A stretch of 64,000 nt of DNA from Neodontobutis hainanensis (GCA_024349245.1 JALDNG010000038.1:5244001-5308000), one strand, 5' to 3'; positions 36,421-50,531 are shown, counted from the first letter of the stretch. The notes: generated by a model not told the origin, from the sequence alone. Numbers and translations are program-made.

Positions 36421-39400
36421 TGTAAAGTTTGCTCTTTATAAAAAAAAAATTATAATGTAATGAATTGCTTCGTCTTAATTCTGAAGTCTAATTATTGCTT
36501 CACAAATCTTCCCCAAGGAGCAGGAATTTAAAGAGCTCATTATCCTTTTCGTGTTAATTCATTACATGTGCTGGTTACCCTCCTACCCTTTACTCTGGAT
36601 AACACGGCCTACTCTTCTGAGAATCATCAGCAAAGCAAACAAATCAAAGCATCCACTGCTGCTTTTGAACATCATATTTACTTTAATAAAGGAGGACATC
36701 CAAAAGACATTCAAATCAATCCTGGAAAAATATACTTTATATTCCTACAGAGACAGAGAGTCCTTATTAAATGTGGACCTTGATGAACGCAAAGCATTAG
36801 TGTCTTACCTGTAATGAGCCCGGAAGAGCAGAGAGGAAGGATCTGATTAATCTAATCTGGGGCTGACTGACTTCCTTCATGTTTCTCTGATTAAACACTC
36901 TAAATGTTAAATAGTTTCTGCCGCTCAAAGAAAACAGGAAAAGACATACTCTATGAAGAAGAAGTGTGATCTTATAGGCTGACCAGTCATAATTATTTTT
37001 CTATATGTGTGTCTTTTGGATTTAAGTTTGATTTCAAGAGGGCAGTACCAACAGACGCCAACGATATGTTGCCTCAGGACAAACTGAGATAATTATGAAA
37101 CCAATCAGAAAAAAGGGTCGCAGTCAAGATTGGTTTGACGTACATCTGTCTTTTCAAAGCTATCCTCAGAAAAGTAATCTTGTAAAAACATTATGTAGGC
37201 TGTACTTAAACCCTTATATTAGAGCTATATCCATGTGTATCTTGGACAAGAAACATCTAAACAGACAAATTGTTTCACAGACTCCAACTGAATACCAGCA
37301 CACCAGGCTTTAAATGTTTTTGTCTCACTCCCCCTCACCACGCAGGCAGCATGTTTAGACTTCATTTCAGACTGTTTTTTTGGCTGCCCTGAGCACAGTT
37401 GTACGCTTTAACCCACTTCAGCGCACTCAGAGCCAGTGAGCTGACAATGCACTCTGTGGGTGTGTGTTTCTGGACTGCTTTAACCAGAAAGAAGACAAGA
37501 AAGAAATAACTTACAATAACTCGGGCCCCAACATTAATGTCAGGGGTATAATTAGTGTCCAGTCTCATCATGTGGTTAGAGTCTGTAAAAGCTAAACTTT
37601 TATTTTACTATTACATACTCAATTGGTTGTTTAGTTGCTTGTTATTAGAAACAGTGAACAAATAAAAAAAGAAATCGCTACAGAAGCAATAAAAGCAACA
37701 GTTACTCCAATCAAACCAGACGAAAAGGAAGAATAATAGAGAGGCACAGATAAAAGGTTGAAATAAATTAGTTTTTTTTAATTTTCATAAGAGTTGAAAG
37801 GGTTGGGCAAATAAAATTATAATTCGAATTAGGAAAGGCAATGTGTGCTTCATGCCACTTCTCTATTTTGTTTCCACATTGTACAATCTTTGTGCAGCAC
37901 AAAAAGCCTTTCTTATCTGTCTTTTCCAATATAAATGGACACCAAATACATTTAATTCCATTTTAATCAATGCAGCGTTTTAAAAATGAGGCCGATCACT
38001 CAGTTTTATCTACAGTCGCCGCTGGAAGCAGTACTTCTGAAGCAAAGCGAGGACTTTCAGATGACAGGATGTGGCACTCGTTTCTTTTTAATGCAAGTCA
38101 GAAAAGTGGATCTGGTAACGCCGGCTTCTGTTTGGAGAAGAGCCTGACGCTGCATCCCGGCTGCCTTTTTCTGCTCGACTTCACTCACTTTGCAGATGAG
38201 GTTGGCAGTGGCAGTCTGCTCCGTATTTCAGACTAATTTATGACCTCTGCAGAGGAGGGTGCATTAGGAAGATCAACCTCCACTGCAACAACTGGCCACA
38301 AGAAGAGGACGGTGGACACTCTGCAATATGTGTGTGTCGAGGCTTGGGCTGTCACTTAAGATGGAATTACTTTTAATCTTCTAAGAAAAAGGTTTTAGTT
38401 TATTATTTCGATTCACTGTGGAGGCTGAAGTAGTCTGAGCCGTCTGAAAATGATAATGCCTGGATGCAAAGAAGACCATGTCAGTGTTTTTTTGTATATT
38501 TTTTTGGTTTTCATCAAATAGACAAATAACAGGGATTTGAAGCTTACAGTATAGTGTGTACTGCGTGATAATGAGCAAATGACCTTCAGACCTGAGCCTC
38601 TGTCCATCTTCATTTAAGGTCTACAGCTATAACCAACGCGGTTTACATCCAAACTATCTTTCAGTCAGAAAGTCTAAAAAAACATTAACAATCTGCTTTC
38701 ACATTGATTTTTTTCCATCGCAATGTTACAGGAAGCCCTCTCTCTGTCCCCCTTTTGCACATTTCAAAGAAGAGGAGGGCAGATGTATAGCCAACAGGAC
38801 GTAGCTGTGTTTCCTGGAGCGCTGACCTCCTTCGATGACAGCCATATGCTCCTATATTAAATATGTATGGCTGCGTTGAGAGCATGACATGTGAAATTCA
38901 GTGCAGTTAAGCCTCCTAAAGAAGTCAAGGTGGTGAGTAAGTACAGTCTCCCAAATGTTACAAATCTATTCAATATTTACAGTAAGAAAACATATCTGTT
39001 TAGGTAAGAACGACAGCTGGTTAAGGTTGGCGAAGGACTGTAGATTATACATTATGAGAAAAAAAATTGCTAGATATGATCACCTTTTGCTTTTGTTTTA
39101 CTAGAAATGTTTAGCCTAACTAACGCTAACCATCACAAGTAAGTCTTCCACGTGGGTTTGAGGTCCCATCCACCCACTAGCACTGATTCAAGACACTCTC
39201 AAGCTAAAGTCACCATCAGACAGACACCTAACTTTGGTCACGTAGAATATAGTACGCATGTTTGGCCGTTTCTGGAGACCCCCTTACAGCTTATGGTCAT
39301 AGACAATTACACATGTCGTGAGGATCCTTGATCCTTGAGTCCTCCTTAGTGTCGGTCAAAATACACTGACGTGATTCTTTTCAAATGTTCTCACAGTGAC

Positions 39401-40812
39401 TGTGTTGTGATGTCATCCGGCCTATTCTCCGGTTGCAAATGTTTTGAGATTATGTATCAGGTTATTAACTCCAGGGCTAAAGAGGCACATAAGAGGCGTA
39501 ATCGTCCTCAGTGATATCACTCTCTAATACTGGTCTCCTGGGGTCACTGTGCATTGCTGCAGGACTTACTGACAGAAAGATGATACAACAGAGAGCATTT
39601 ACAGCTACATACATGTCGACTGATGGAAACTTAAAACGTCAGATGAGTCATATATTGTAATTCCTCCACACTGGCTGTTGTGCATTTCTTGAATCTGAAT
39701 GGTTACATAAGACAAGCAGCAAACAATACAACAAATCAGTTTTATGTAATTATTGGGGCGTAATTTAAGTCTAAATATGTCATACAGATGTGGGGTACAT
39801 CCCAGACCATCGTCTTTTCATTATATGTTCAGGCATTTGTTATTTTTACCATTTTGACAAAGAAGTGCTTTAACTTTAATAGGTCAGCTAACATTATTGA
39901 TAATCCATAAATGTGTTTTTAGTCTGAGGACTTCTCAGACTGACACGATTATCATTTCCTTGTCACCAAGACCAGAAAACACAACAGCAGAGAAAGCTGA
40001 AAATCTGAAAACAACTGCACAATAGATGGGAATTCAAATGATAATCCAAGAGAAAGTTACTCAAGGAGAATGACTCAAATGTAATGTAAAGTTTCCTGAA
40101 GGACATTGTCACAAAAGAAGTGACGTCACTGTACATTTTAGCATTTATGAGGTGCATTGCTAGTAACTAGTAGGACGCATAGAAGCACAAACCTTAGAAG
40201 TGAAGTGTAGTTATGTAACAGACACAGCATTAAAAAAAAGCAGCACTGAAAAAATACACTCAAAGAAGATAGAAAAGACCTTGAGATGTCTATCATTCCA
40301 ATCAATAAAAACACTTTTTCCTGAACAGAAGCGTCTTGTTGGTAGTGCGGGTGTCAGTCAAAGTAAAGAAACTCGACAAATTAATAATTTCCTCTAGAGG
40401 CGCAAAGGACAGAGATGCTATGTAAACAGGTTTTATTTGTGAGTCACAAGGAGACACAAGACAAGATGTGAAGGTCATCTGTCTGTTGCTTATTAAGCAC
40501 AATGATTCTGACCTTTTGGCACACCGACCTCGGACAAATACCAAACATTAATGTTAACAACAGCAACACTGGGGCATGGAGCCTGGCATAATAAAAAGCA
40601 TTAGGTTTGCTGAACATGCAGTCACAGACCTCACACTTGAGTGCACAGGGTCCATACATAAACTCATAGAGACTGAATGTCAAAGCAAAATGAAGGAAAC
40701 ATGAACGTCAATACACAATGCTATACTTTGCCTTCTCGGCAGCATATAAGTCACATTTGGGGAGTAGATAATGAATTAATAGACTAAAGCTTGGGACATA
40801 CTCTGCAAGAAC
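36421..40812. other. gene-poor stretch
   Basis: No gene was recognised. The part around 37980-38310 is less AT-rich and has an 88-codon frame with no domain. Elsewhere the sequence is AT-rich without bounded repeats. Confidence 0.4.

Positions 40813-40883
<71 letters not shown>
40813..40883. repeat. AAT microsatellite
   Basis: About 23 uninterrupted copies of the trinucleotide ATA/AAT. It joins directly to a dispersed-repeat segment on its right, a common arrangement at retroposon tails. Confidence 0.97.
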
Positions 40884-40885
<2 letters not shown>

Positions 40886-40980
40886 ATTGGATTTATATAC
40901 AGTCCATTATTCATTCAGTCCACAGTCACACACTGGTGGTGGAGACATGGCAGCCATTTTGCACTTACGGACTTTCTGAC
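40884..40980. repeat. dispersed repeat adjoining the microsatellite
   Basis: The phrase GAATTGGATTTATATACAGT, then CATTATTCATTCAGTCCACA and CACACTGGTGGTGGAGAC, resembles a widespread fish repeat reading TTTATATAGC ... CATTCATTCAGTCACAC ... CTGGTGGTGG. It begins at the AAT tract. The family was not established. Confidence 0.5.
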
Positions 40981-41350
40981 CTCCAAACATTCTCACACAT
41001 TCTGTTCTACCACCTGAACCACTGCGCCTGAGAGTAGGACATCCATGTCATGTCATTATTAAGTGTTGCCACCCGAGCCGATCCAGTACCTACTCCGGCT
41101 TTAAGACACTGATGGAATTCAAAGTATATTGTGCAGATGTTGCCGAGTTTGTACCATATTTTTAAATAGGTCGTTGCAGGTTGGTTGACCAACAGGAAAA
41201 GATGGTAGCTGGTAATACAACTGGAAAAACAGACAATTACAGCGAGAGAATGGAAAGAGACATTAGTTTCATTACCTTCTATTCCTACAGCTGCCCAAAG
41301 TTGATGCACAAAGTCTTTGAACATTTGTGAACTAAATTGATTTGACAACA

Positions 41351-42629
41351 GGATGTCCTTGCTAGACTACCATAGATTCTCACGAAGTCTCAAAAGAGTA
41401 CATGAATGCTTTTGCCTAAATAGACTGTATTACTAGCTAAATGTGTCAGATGTTGTAGATAATTCAGTTGAGGACATAAACAAATGTGTCTTATTAGTGT
41501 ACTTGAAGACAACCTGTCAAACTAGAAAAAGCCTACCTTGAGCGCTCTAAAACATAATGTCCCATCTTCCCTATTGTTGTTCTCAGTTGTCAGGAAGGGA
41601 TTTTTGGTGCTCATCTGCTGAGTCACCCTCAGATACACGGCTGTGAGTCAGCAGCAGGAAAAAGGTCATCTGAATTGGACATTTAGTTCCAGCACCCCAT
41701 TAGACAATGTGACGGAAGAAGGAGGCACTTACCCTGCTACTTCAACAAGTTAAATTGCTGTTTGGACATGACTTCAAACCAATGGCTCATTACAAATGGA
41801 GCGCTAAGGAAAGATGCATTTGTACAGGTTGTTTTTGGTCTTTGCTAAAGGTACAGTTTTTAGTTTCTGGTGGTATATTGTCGTACATTACATTTTAATA
41901 ACTGGTCTCCTGATGATTTCCTTTAGAAAGTTCAGTTTAGCTTATGAATCTTCTTATTTGGATGGCACAAGCAAATTAAAAAGACTAGAAAATTTAGAAA
42001 GTACATTTTTTATTAAGAAATGCATTAATATGTCAGTGAACCGATGCAGCGGAGCCTAACTGGGAAAGCACCGTTGCAGGGACTTTACGTCTGGGCTATT
42101 TTAGCCTGCTGCCTGCTGCACAGAGAATGGAGCACAAATAAGTGAGGCACCACATGAAAAACAGGAAAAACACATGCAACAGCCGGATAACATTGACCCT
42201 GCACGTGTCCATGACCAGGAAATGGCCTGAGGTCAAAGGTAGAAGCAATGGGAGCGGCTATATATGCTACCTGGCCATGGGTACCACCCAACCGACAAGT
42301 AGGAGCTAATCACAGACACAGCTACTCATGTCCACAAAAGAAACATGAATGTGCTTCTCTTCAGACGGGCTTAGTTTGCCTGCTCTACTAAAGCAACTCA
42401 AATCTTAATAATAGATTTGTGTTTGTGCCAAAGGTGTACATAAAGACACTGCTGTTTCCAGGTCTGGTTCTCCATTCTCATCTCCAAATAGAGCATGTGC
42501 GTCTACATAACGTCAGCACACTAGCAATGGTGCTTGTATATTATGTGTCATAATAATCAGGTTACTGAAAAAAGCACGTTTTTTACACGGTTGGCCCACT
42601 TACCCGTTGCGACCGTCTAATGGAGATGC
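41351..42629. other. stretch with no recognised feature
   Basis: No gene, RNA or bounded repeat was seen. Confidence 0.4.
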
Positions 42630-44085
42630 AAGTTAATCGATAACTCAGCCTCTGGGTCAAGAACTTCCTACAGGACAGATCTCATAAACACTGGCATACC
42701 CCAGGGCTGCGTGTTGTCACCACCTTTTATTTTATTTGGCACAAGTAATGGTCATGTAAACTGCAATGACAACAAAATAACTCTTTTCAACTATGCTGAT
42801 GGCTCTTGTGGCAAATGTCAGTGATGAAGCTACTTTGTTGGTATACCATCAGCAGGTCTGCTCTCTCATCACTTGGATTGACAGCTAATTAGAGTTGAAT
42901 GTCTCTAAAACTAAAGAGGAAAGAACTGTCTCCCCCCAGCCTCTGTTGGAACCACTGGTCCTAAACGGTCAGAGAGTGGAACAGGTGAACATCTTCTGTG
43001 TGTCCTACTTGACATCAAATGACTTTTACCCAGCACACAGGCTCTGTATATAAGAAAGCACAGGAAGTTAAAGAGTTTTCAGGTCAGTCAGGGCAAGTCT
43101 AGAAACTATAAATCCATTATTGAACTAGTTATCTCCTACAATATCACATCCTATTTCCCTTTCACATCTGTTTAAAAATAAAAACAAACTCTCTAGAATC
43201 ACCAACCAAGCAAACAAAATAACAGGAAAAATCCAGAGCACCTTGACACAGCTGAAAAGAGAGCCATCACATCTGACACAACGTTACAAGGTTCCCAGGG
43301 CCAGGAAAAATATTGATAAAAACTCTTTTGTCCCCAGCCAGCATTTCCACATGGGCCTCATTTGGGCTCAAATATGGGTGGCCCCACCTGTGTTAGCCCA
43401 TTTGATTTAGCCCATTTTGATTTAAATTATAATTTATTTTATGCCCTGACTGTACGTTCACCTGAGGCAACAATCAGGAAATTTACATTTCAGTCGGAAG
43501 TTTGGCAAATGAGGGGTTTATGAGAACTCGAGTTGATTGCTTTATGACATTAAAGATGTGTTCTGTATATTGTGAAAAATAATACATTTAAAAGCCCTTT
43601 ATGTGTCTTTAAGAGCAGTCATGACCCTCTTAGAGAACATGACACTAACATCATCTGATGTTTTTTACTCAAATGTTAAACCTCTAATGTTAAGGGCTAA
43701 AACTCCACAGTGAAAAAAATATTGTTAAATGAGACAACTGACATAACTTTTAACAAAAGTGTCTCTCATAAGTAAGAAACTTGTGGAAGCTCAAAATAAA
43801 GAATGCTTCTCTTTCTCCTCCCTGTTGAAGTCATGGTCTCTAATCAACAAAGGAAAGCAAAAACTTGGCATAGTTCTGGTATATTTCTGAACCCAATCGA
43901 AGCCCATATGGGCCAACACAGGTGGGGCCACCGTGGAAACTGTGGACAAACCCACTTGGGACCCATATTTGAGCCCAAATGGGGTCCATGTGGAAATGCT
44001 AGCATGTTAAAGAAATCTTCTGCTTTTCTATAAACAGACAATAAAGCTTTTTGAATCCTTGAATCCTTTGAATCCTTGAAAAGCT
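42630..44085 (+). mobile_element. decayed LINE split by a MITE-like insertion
   Basis: The left part (42630-43335) carries reverse transcriptase traces in several frames: NTGIPQGCVLSPPFILFGT at about 42686, an FNYADGS version of the catalytic FADDT box at about 42788, and LELNVSKTKE near 42892. Near 43305 KNSFVP marks the usual C-terminal motif. The sequence then breaks off at an inserted inverted-repeat element (43336-44003). After it the LINE appears to resume with CAATAAAGCTTTTTGAATCC and a TTGAATCC tandem tail (about 44040-44085), the kind of short repeat that ends several fish LINE families. It belongs to a non-LTR clade of the L2, Rex1 or CR1 type; which one is not settled. Stops and frameshifts make it inactive. 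Confidence 0.75.
43336..44003. mobile_element. inverted-repeat element inside the LINE
   Basis: The left arm starts AGCCAGCATTTCCACATGGG and runs on through TTTGGGCTCAAATATGGGT and GGCCCCACCTGTGTTAGCCC. The right arm (about 43885-44003) is its reverse complement with extra bases, ending in CCATGTGGAAATGCTAGC. The arms are about 65-115 bp long and enclose an unrelated AT-rich centre of about 450 bp. No transposase is encoded. It is best read as a non-autonomous DNA element that landed in the older LINE. Confidence 0.75.
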
Positions 44086-45529
44086 GCGCAGAAGCAGCTC
44101 TGTGAAATGTTATTGCGTCTGTAATTAATACTGATTCCATTAGGTCGCTTAAATCCATGTAAATCTCTGGAGGATAATGTGAGTTTGCATAAACAACTCC
44201 AGGGTCAAATTAAACCAACAGTATGGTAATAATGAAGAGAGAAGTCTCGCAGAAAGAGTCATTCACGTCTCCAGAAACTTATCTTCTTGTTTTTATAATA
44301 CGCCCCACAGCAATTAGCTTTCTTATCTGCATTGCTCATTTGTTTTATGGCATTTTCTTTTTTTTACTTTGTGGATATGTTTATTTTACGATGCACTTAA
44401 GTGGACGTCCGACAGTTCACAACAAACACTTGGCTCCATATGGAAAAATGCATTTGTTTCTTTTGCTGATTTTAATAAACCCCCCAGGCGCTCAGAGCTG
44501 CTTTGCTTGCTCCTGGTCTCTGTTTATCTGCAGCACCACATCTCATTGGGTTTTATAGTCTTTGTTTGTCCTTAGGATCTGTTTATGTCTGACGCAGCCC
44601 TGCACTTTTCAAATGATAAAGGGGGTCCCAAAGAGTTTGTGAAGGCGATCTTATACTTGTATGATGTTTTTATCATTGTTGTTCCCATTTCTTATCAGCA
44701 TGCAGCAGCCAGACTCAGAAATGTGGTTAAAATTCTAAATTAATTGAAGTTAAAGTCAATTCGACTGGTTTGTTTGTTCATGGAAAACATCACAGTATTA
44801 ATTAATTATAAAGCAAATAATATTGAGACTGAAAAGCTGAAAATTACATATTTGAACAGACTATTTAGTTTTGATTATATTTGAATAAAAATTTCAAAAA
44901 CCAGCTAACGTCTGTCGAGTCAGCTCATTGTTGTTTTGTTGACTTCATTATGAAGCAGAAAAGACTGACTAATGTGTTACATGCACAAGCCTGACGCAAA
45001 CCGCTACAGCTCACAAATATTAAAGAACAAATAACATTGACTGACAATAAGAGCTTCTGGTTAAGACATTTAATGGAAGTCTGTGGATATTAAAGGTGTA
45101 TGCAGGATGTTCATGCACAAACACACCTCAAGAACAATATCATGGTGAATTTATCTATTTAAAAAAGCTGCCCATTGTCTTTTTTTTGTATATAGAAAAT
45201 ACATTTTTGGGTATGTATAGTAGCTCTCAGCCAATCACAGCAGAAGATGGGAACACTATAAAGTAGTTAGAGTTTAAGACAGAATAAAATTAGATTTGAC
45301 TTATACTCACTATAGTCCAGAGAGTACTAGAGATAACGTCTGTTTACAACTGCTGTATATTATGTAAGTTAAGTCAGATTAAAAAAGGAACTATTGATCG
45401 ATTGACTAATTAGGATGTTTATACAATTTACATTTTTACCCACAGCTAATTTCTTATATCCATTTCAACACTCAGTCGTACAATAACAAACCTAACACTT
45501 CTCCGTTCTTCAGTCCCAATGCTCGACTG
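44086..45529. other. gene-poor stretch
   Basis: No gene was recognised. A 111-codon frame at 44223-44558 has no domain beyond hydrophobic runs produced by T-rich DNA. The segment 44230-44560 might be a non-coding conserved block. Confidence 0.38.
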
Positions 45530-45780
45530 ACATTAGCGCTGCTCGAGCGAGGTGAATTTTATCAAATGATGGTGTGTAAATGAAACCTCATTAGAGCCAC
45601 TCAGCCTGAGGAATATGGACGATTGATATGGGCGCTGGCCGACACTAAAGTGATATTATAATTAAATTCACCTTCATCACTTTTACCAGCAGATGTTGAC
45701 ATGGCGTTCGTGAGCTCTACAGCTTCTCGCTAATGGCAGCAGCGCATGACGATAACCAATCGGGTTTGGAGCAGGGTGTT
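45530..45780. other. candidate conserved non-coding element
   Basis: A non-repetitive block with balanced composition. It includes CCTCATTAGAGCC near 45585, GATTGATATGGGCGCTGG near 45622, a TATAATTAAATTCACC core near 45655, and CGCTAATGGCAG near 45728. Such clustered homeodomain-like cores are typical of vertebrate developmental enhancers. No frame or splice pattern supports coding. Confidence 0.35.
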
Positions 45781-46386
45781 ATAATAAGAACCCTAGAAGA
45801 GATAAGATGTGTTAAGGACGTACTGAAAGCTTTAAGAGCAATTGTAATGAATGTTCTAAGCATCTAACAACAGGAATAGAAATAACAGCGATCATATTCA
45901 CATTTCTGGACAAAAATTTGGGGACAAACGTTTCTCAGCTGTGAATCTTTAATGATGGATCTGATCTTTTCCTGCAATCAAATAAGCTCTTCACAGAAAA
46001 CTACAGAAATGGCAGGATGGGAGGGACTATATGGTATGGCTAAGTGATGCATGGTTCAAACAAAGTCACGTAGCTTGTAGTGTCCATCTCCATCCATCCT
46101 CTGCTCCAGAGAGTTGGACCAGACAATGGGCTTACAGAGTTTCCCTCACAATAAATCAATTTTAATTTAACATGTTCATTTTACATATAACCTGCAGACA
46201 GCTATTGTTCAGAGGTTCTCAAAAGTAATATTAGGTCTTACTTCCTGAACATGAGTTTTTGTTGTTTTTATGGCTTTCCTGTCCCAGCCTCCTTTGGGAG
46301 CACTGCGTCAGTGAGTTATTGTTGTGCTGCTGTGTGTGGGCTTTGTGCTGACTGGCTTTACTAACACCTCTATTTATTATATCAAT

Positions 46387-46387
<1 letters not shown>

Positions 46388-46426
<39 letters not shown>
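46388..46426. repeat. CA microsatellite
   Basis: About 19 uninterrupted CA units. Confidence 0.97.
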
Positions 46427-46428
<2 letters not shown>

Positions 46429-49400
46429 GGATGAGTAAAACTAACAGGGTTTCATTTAAACTCACACTTTCCATATACTGTATGTCGTCAAAACAAAATA
46501 CAATGTGGTTATTGGCTTATCATAAATCAAGATTGATTTTTGTTTAAGGTAGCATTATTAGCATTTATAAAAATATTTGTTTTTCTGTATGCCAGAATAA
46601 AGCTTTAAATTTCACTACATTTAGTTTAATTAATGGTTTTAAATACTCAAAATGCTGAGCTGTAGTGACAGATGGTGCGTTTATGTGTGGAGATAGTAAA
46701 ATAGTTCAAAAATTCACTGTCAATTTTGCTTAAATGCAATATCTGACCTCCAAATGTTTGCAAAATGTATTGATACATCTCCAGTGACAATGAAGAATCC
46801 CAAACAACAATACAAATCAACAATACTTCACTTATATATCAAACATGTCTAATCAACAAAACAAAACATTGGACTTTAAAAACATGATACTACGTCCATT
46901 TCTGTTGTGAATATAGTGTTGCATTTCACACATCGCAGCTTGTAGTGATTCTGGTGTTGAGTCATATCACTGTGTCCCAGAACAACCTGGTCTTAACTCT
47001 TCTTAGGCCAGACTTAATACTGAGACCTTAAATGGCCTCACCAAGAAAAATAAACACGAGAACGATTCTGTTGATGGATCATGACCCAATGTCAAAACTG
47101 AGACGGAGGTTTCCATCGACAATAATCCCCGTCTGATTTGAAATATATTGATGTTTTTTACCACCTAACCTTTCCCCATTTGCTCCAGGCCACAGTTGAT
47201 GGTATTTTGGAGAGTGGGGACTTTAATCTCATCAAGACCCAAGGGGGAGATTAAGACTTTAACACTTGAGGGTTGATGGCTGATCCCAATTGAGCCAGCA
47301 GCAGACACTAGTGCATCTGCAATCTGTGTCTTTGGGACAAACACAATCAAGTCTGTGTGGCCCCAAATCACCTCCAACACAAACGATTAACTTCTAAACG
47401 CCTAAACTGTCACGATATCAACTTAACTCCTTTACGTTTGCATCATCTGCAACAATCAAATAAAAAAGCAAAAGGAAAATACATTTGCTGTCTATCACAC
47501 ACACCACTGGGATTAAAACTCTCTGCTCTAGAGTCGGAGTAATGTTTTGTTTCTCTGTCACTGACATGTGAGGCATCAGTGAGATCTGTGCCACTCGCCT
47601 GTCGCTGTGGATTAACCCAGTAATCATGTGATGTGACGCTGAGTTCACACATCATATTAACAAGTCGGACACAGAAACAAACAGAAACATGAGCTGTGGG
47701 CTTACTGTACTCCTCAGCTCCATTGGAAAAGTGATTATGTGAGGAAAACAAAGAATGTAGTAATATAAGTATGAGCTCATTACGGTTCAGTGTCAACCTT
47801 AGGACTTTCTGTATCGATATTTAATTATGCTTGTGCTGGAGAATATTAGACACTTTATGTGGTAGCCATAATCCACAGAGACTGTGTTGCTTTGTAAAGC
47901 TTAAGGGAACAAAAATCAAAGCCAGAGTCTTGATGTGCCATGCTCAGTCAAGAGAGAACTAATTTCTCAAAGCTGGTAACCTGCAGCTCTTTGCTTCAGT
48001 CGCCTTTTGTACAGCTTTCAAGCAATACAAAAATGGCAGAAAGGAAGCTAAGGGCCCAGAATAGGCCTTTATACTGGAAGACTGACATCAGTTTTGTGAC
48101 AAGGAGACAAGTGATGTGTCTTGTAATTGAATTCCTGTCAGATTTGCTTAATATGCTGGCTGTCAGCTTGTCAAACTATGTCATCTGTGGATCTTCCCAA
48201 ACTTTCATTACGCCTAGTGCGCCCACACACTTCTGCCTACATGAGAGACGAGAGAAAGACATACATATGCACGCCCACAAACCTTGTCTTTTGCAGCTCT
48301 ATCCCTAACCACACTTTTTTCCTGCTACGGTGGTCTTTATCCAATGTTGGTTAGTTTTAGAATCTGCCACTTCCTTATGACTCACTCTCAGAAAATAGAT
48401 GGACCACCCTTCGTCTGACTGTGTCTTTTATGTCTTCACAATGTTCAGACTCTAAACATTTAGCTCTCATAAGGAAAAAGTAACAGCAGCGAAAGGGCAA
48501 AGGTGGTGCCAATTTTCATTCATTTTTATGGTCTTTATGATTTATATATCTACTGTATATGGAGTCTAAAGCCAGAACCCAGAAGTGATTGCCATTTGGA
48601 AAAGAGGTCTGTGTTCCACAAATCTGAACAGTTTTTTATGTGGTGTATGTAGCTAGCAATGCTAATAGCCAATAAAGTTGCAGTGAACTTCTGAAAGCAT
48701 TATCATGCATTTTAGCATTCTGGCTAATCACAACAGGTGTAGTTAGCTAAATACAAGTAATTGTGTCTAATGTGGGGTCAAATTAGCATTGTTGTTACCT
48801 GTTACTAGCCTAAATAGAAACTATACCGACCTTGGTGCTTAACTGAGTCAACATTCAAGAGCCCAGAGTATTAACACATAAATATGTTGTATGTATCAAA
48901 CAACAACTGTATGGCTCTTCAGGTGTAAGGTAAAAACATGGAGGCCTTTTGTCAAAACAGAGAATGTTGAATACTACACCAGTAAAAATGCATCGTACAC
49001 ACATTACCTGCCAACTTCAATTCCTGCCCTTGTATGTTACATGAAAGGTTAAACAGAAACAAACGGTTGATTTGCCGTGGCACTGCAGCTTTATTAGCCA
49101 GTGGATCCCTGAACAGAGGTGACCATAGAGAAAATGTGAGGAGCAAACACATATATACGCAGTGGATATTGTTCTAAAAGATGTTTTCATTTTGACTGTT
49201 ATTGAGCTTGAGACGTACCTCAGTTTATCTCCACTACATGTAATGACCCTTCACACAGCTGCTTCTGGATTATTTATGGTGTGTTAAATACAGCATGACA
49301 TTGCACTGTACTCAAATGTCATTGTGTCTTAATGCCATAAGACACAATAAAACAGCAAACCTGTTTATGCATCAAAAAGCAAGTGGCCATCTGAATTGTA

Positions 49401-50367
49401 AATGATATGTTTATTTAAAAGACATTAATGTTTTTTCTTTGCCAGTATACATTATGTTGCATAGTCTGGCTGTTTTCTGATGAAGTGATTTAAGGAATGC
49501 ATAGGTAAGGTGGTGCTGAGAAATAAGCTGGCCTTTCATTTCTGTCCCTGCTTTATTTAGTGCTAAAGACCTAGATCAGGGAGTAATGAAACACTGACTC
49601 TTTATTGACGTTATTGTTATTGACGTCTTTGATGAGTTAATTACACATTTGCATAAAGGTCAGGCCTCTGGTGGCTGTGAATCACTGCAGGGTCCAGTAG
49701 GGGGTCCGGCCCCCGCTTCCTTACCCACAGCAGCCCCCCTCGTCATAAGCAGCACACAGTGTCTTGGGTTGTTAAAGGTGTCAGGGATGACAGTAGGGAT
49801 GAAGGCTCAGGCAGATAAACATATCAACTTAATAAATCTAATCTTATTTATGCAGCACAGTAAAAAACGCCTTGTCTTAAATGGTCTATAGATACAGTCT
49901 GGAATAATAGCTCTATAAAAAACTTAAGAGACCGGACCAGAGATTTATGTGTTCTGGATTTGAGTTAAGGTCAGTGGAGCATTAACACTAATTATATTTA
50001 TAGAGCGAGTGACGGTCTAACTGGAGACAAAAAAATAAAAATTCCTTAAAAAATGACCCGGCTGACATTGTCTTAGGGCTGAGCTGAGTAGAAGTGTCTC
50101 CTAATGGGCTGCACTCACATTGCCACAAACCAGACCTGGGCCAGAGCGCAGATGCCTCCTGGCTTTATCTCATTGTACACTGCTTTATTTTATTTTATTA
50201 TCATGCTTGTGTCTTTAGAATCGAGAGCACAAGCGTACAAGACAGAGAACAATACTTTAATGTCTACGAAGCTTTTCTTTTTACAATACTATTTTATTTT
50301 TATCTACTTTACTTTTAAAAATTAAAATGAATGACTCAAACTGATGCTTTTGTCAAAAAGAACAGCC
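46427..50367. other. gene-poor stretch
   Basis: No gene was recognised. A 122-codon plus-strand frame at 47940-48308 overlaps a sequence that looks more like a conserved non-coding block (TGTAATTGAATTCC near 48121). No RNA genes were seen. Confidence 0.4.
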
Positions 50368-50531
50368 CAGAGGTGGACAAACTAAGGCCCATTGGGCAGT
50401 TTAATCTTGCATATATTGTTTTGATAAAGAAATATATTTTTATTGTGCATAGTTTACTGTGTTGGCCCGGCCCTCCACAAGAGTCCCATGTTCTAATGTG
50501 GCCCATGTGGAAAAAGAATTGCCCACCCTTA
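50368..50531. mobile_element. hAT-like MITE
   Basis: The left end CAGAGGTGGACAAACTAAGG and the reverse complement of the right end TAAGGGTGGGCAATTC are similar imperfect terminal repeats of the CAGGGGTGGGCAAACT type found at hAT elements. The interior has GGCCCATT and GTGGCCCATGTGG phrases common in such elements. No clear 8-bp target duplication was found, so the family assignment is tentative. Confidence 0.55.

Noticed and set aside
40708..40979. Frames with long Tyr or Asn runs
   Set aside because: They are translations of the AAT microsatellite.
44223..44558. A 111-codon frame with hydrophobic segments
   Set aside because: The hydrophobic runs arise from T-rich DNA. A second phase is open over the same stretch and no membrane-protein family is recognisable.
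47940..48308. A 122-codon plus-strand frame
   Set aside because: No domain, and another phase is open over the same bases.
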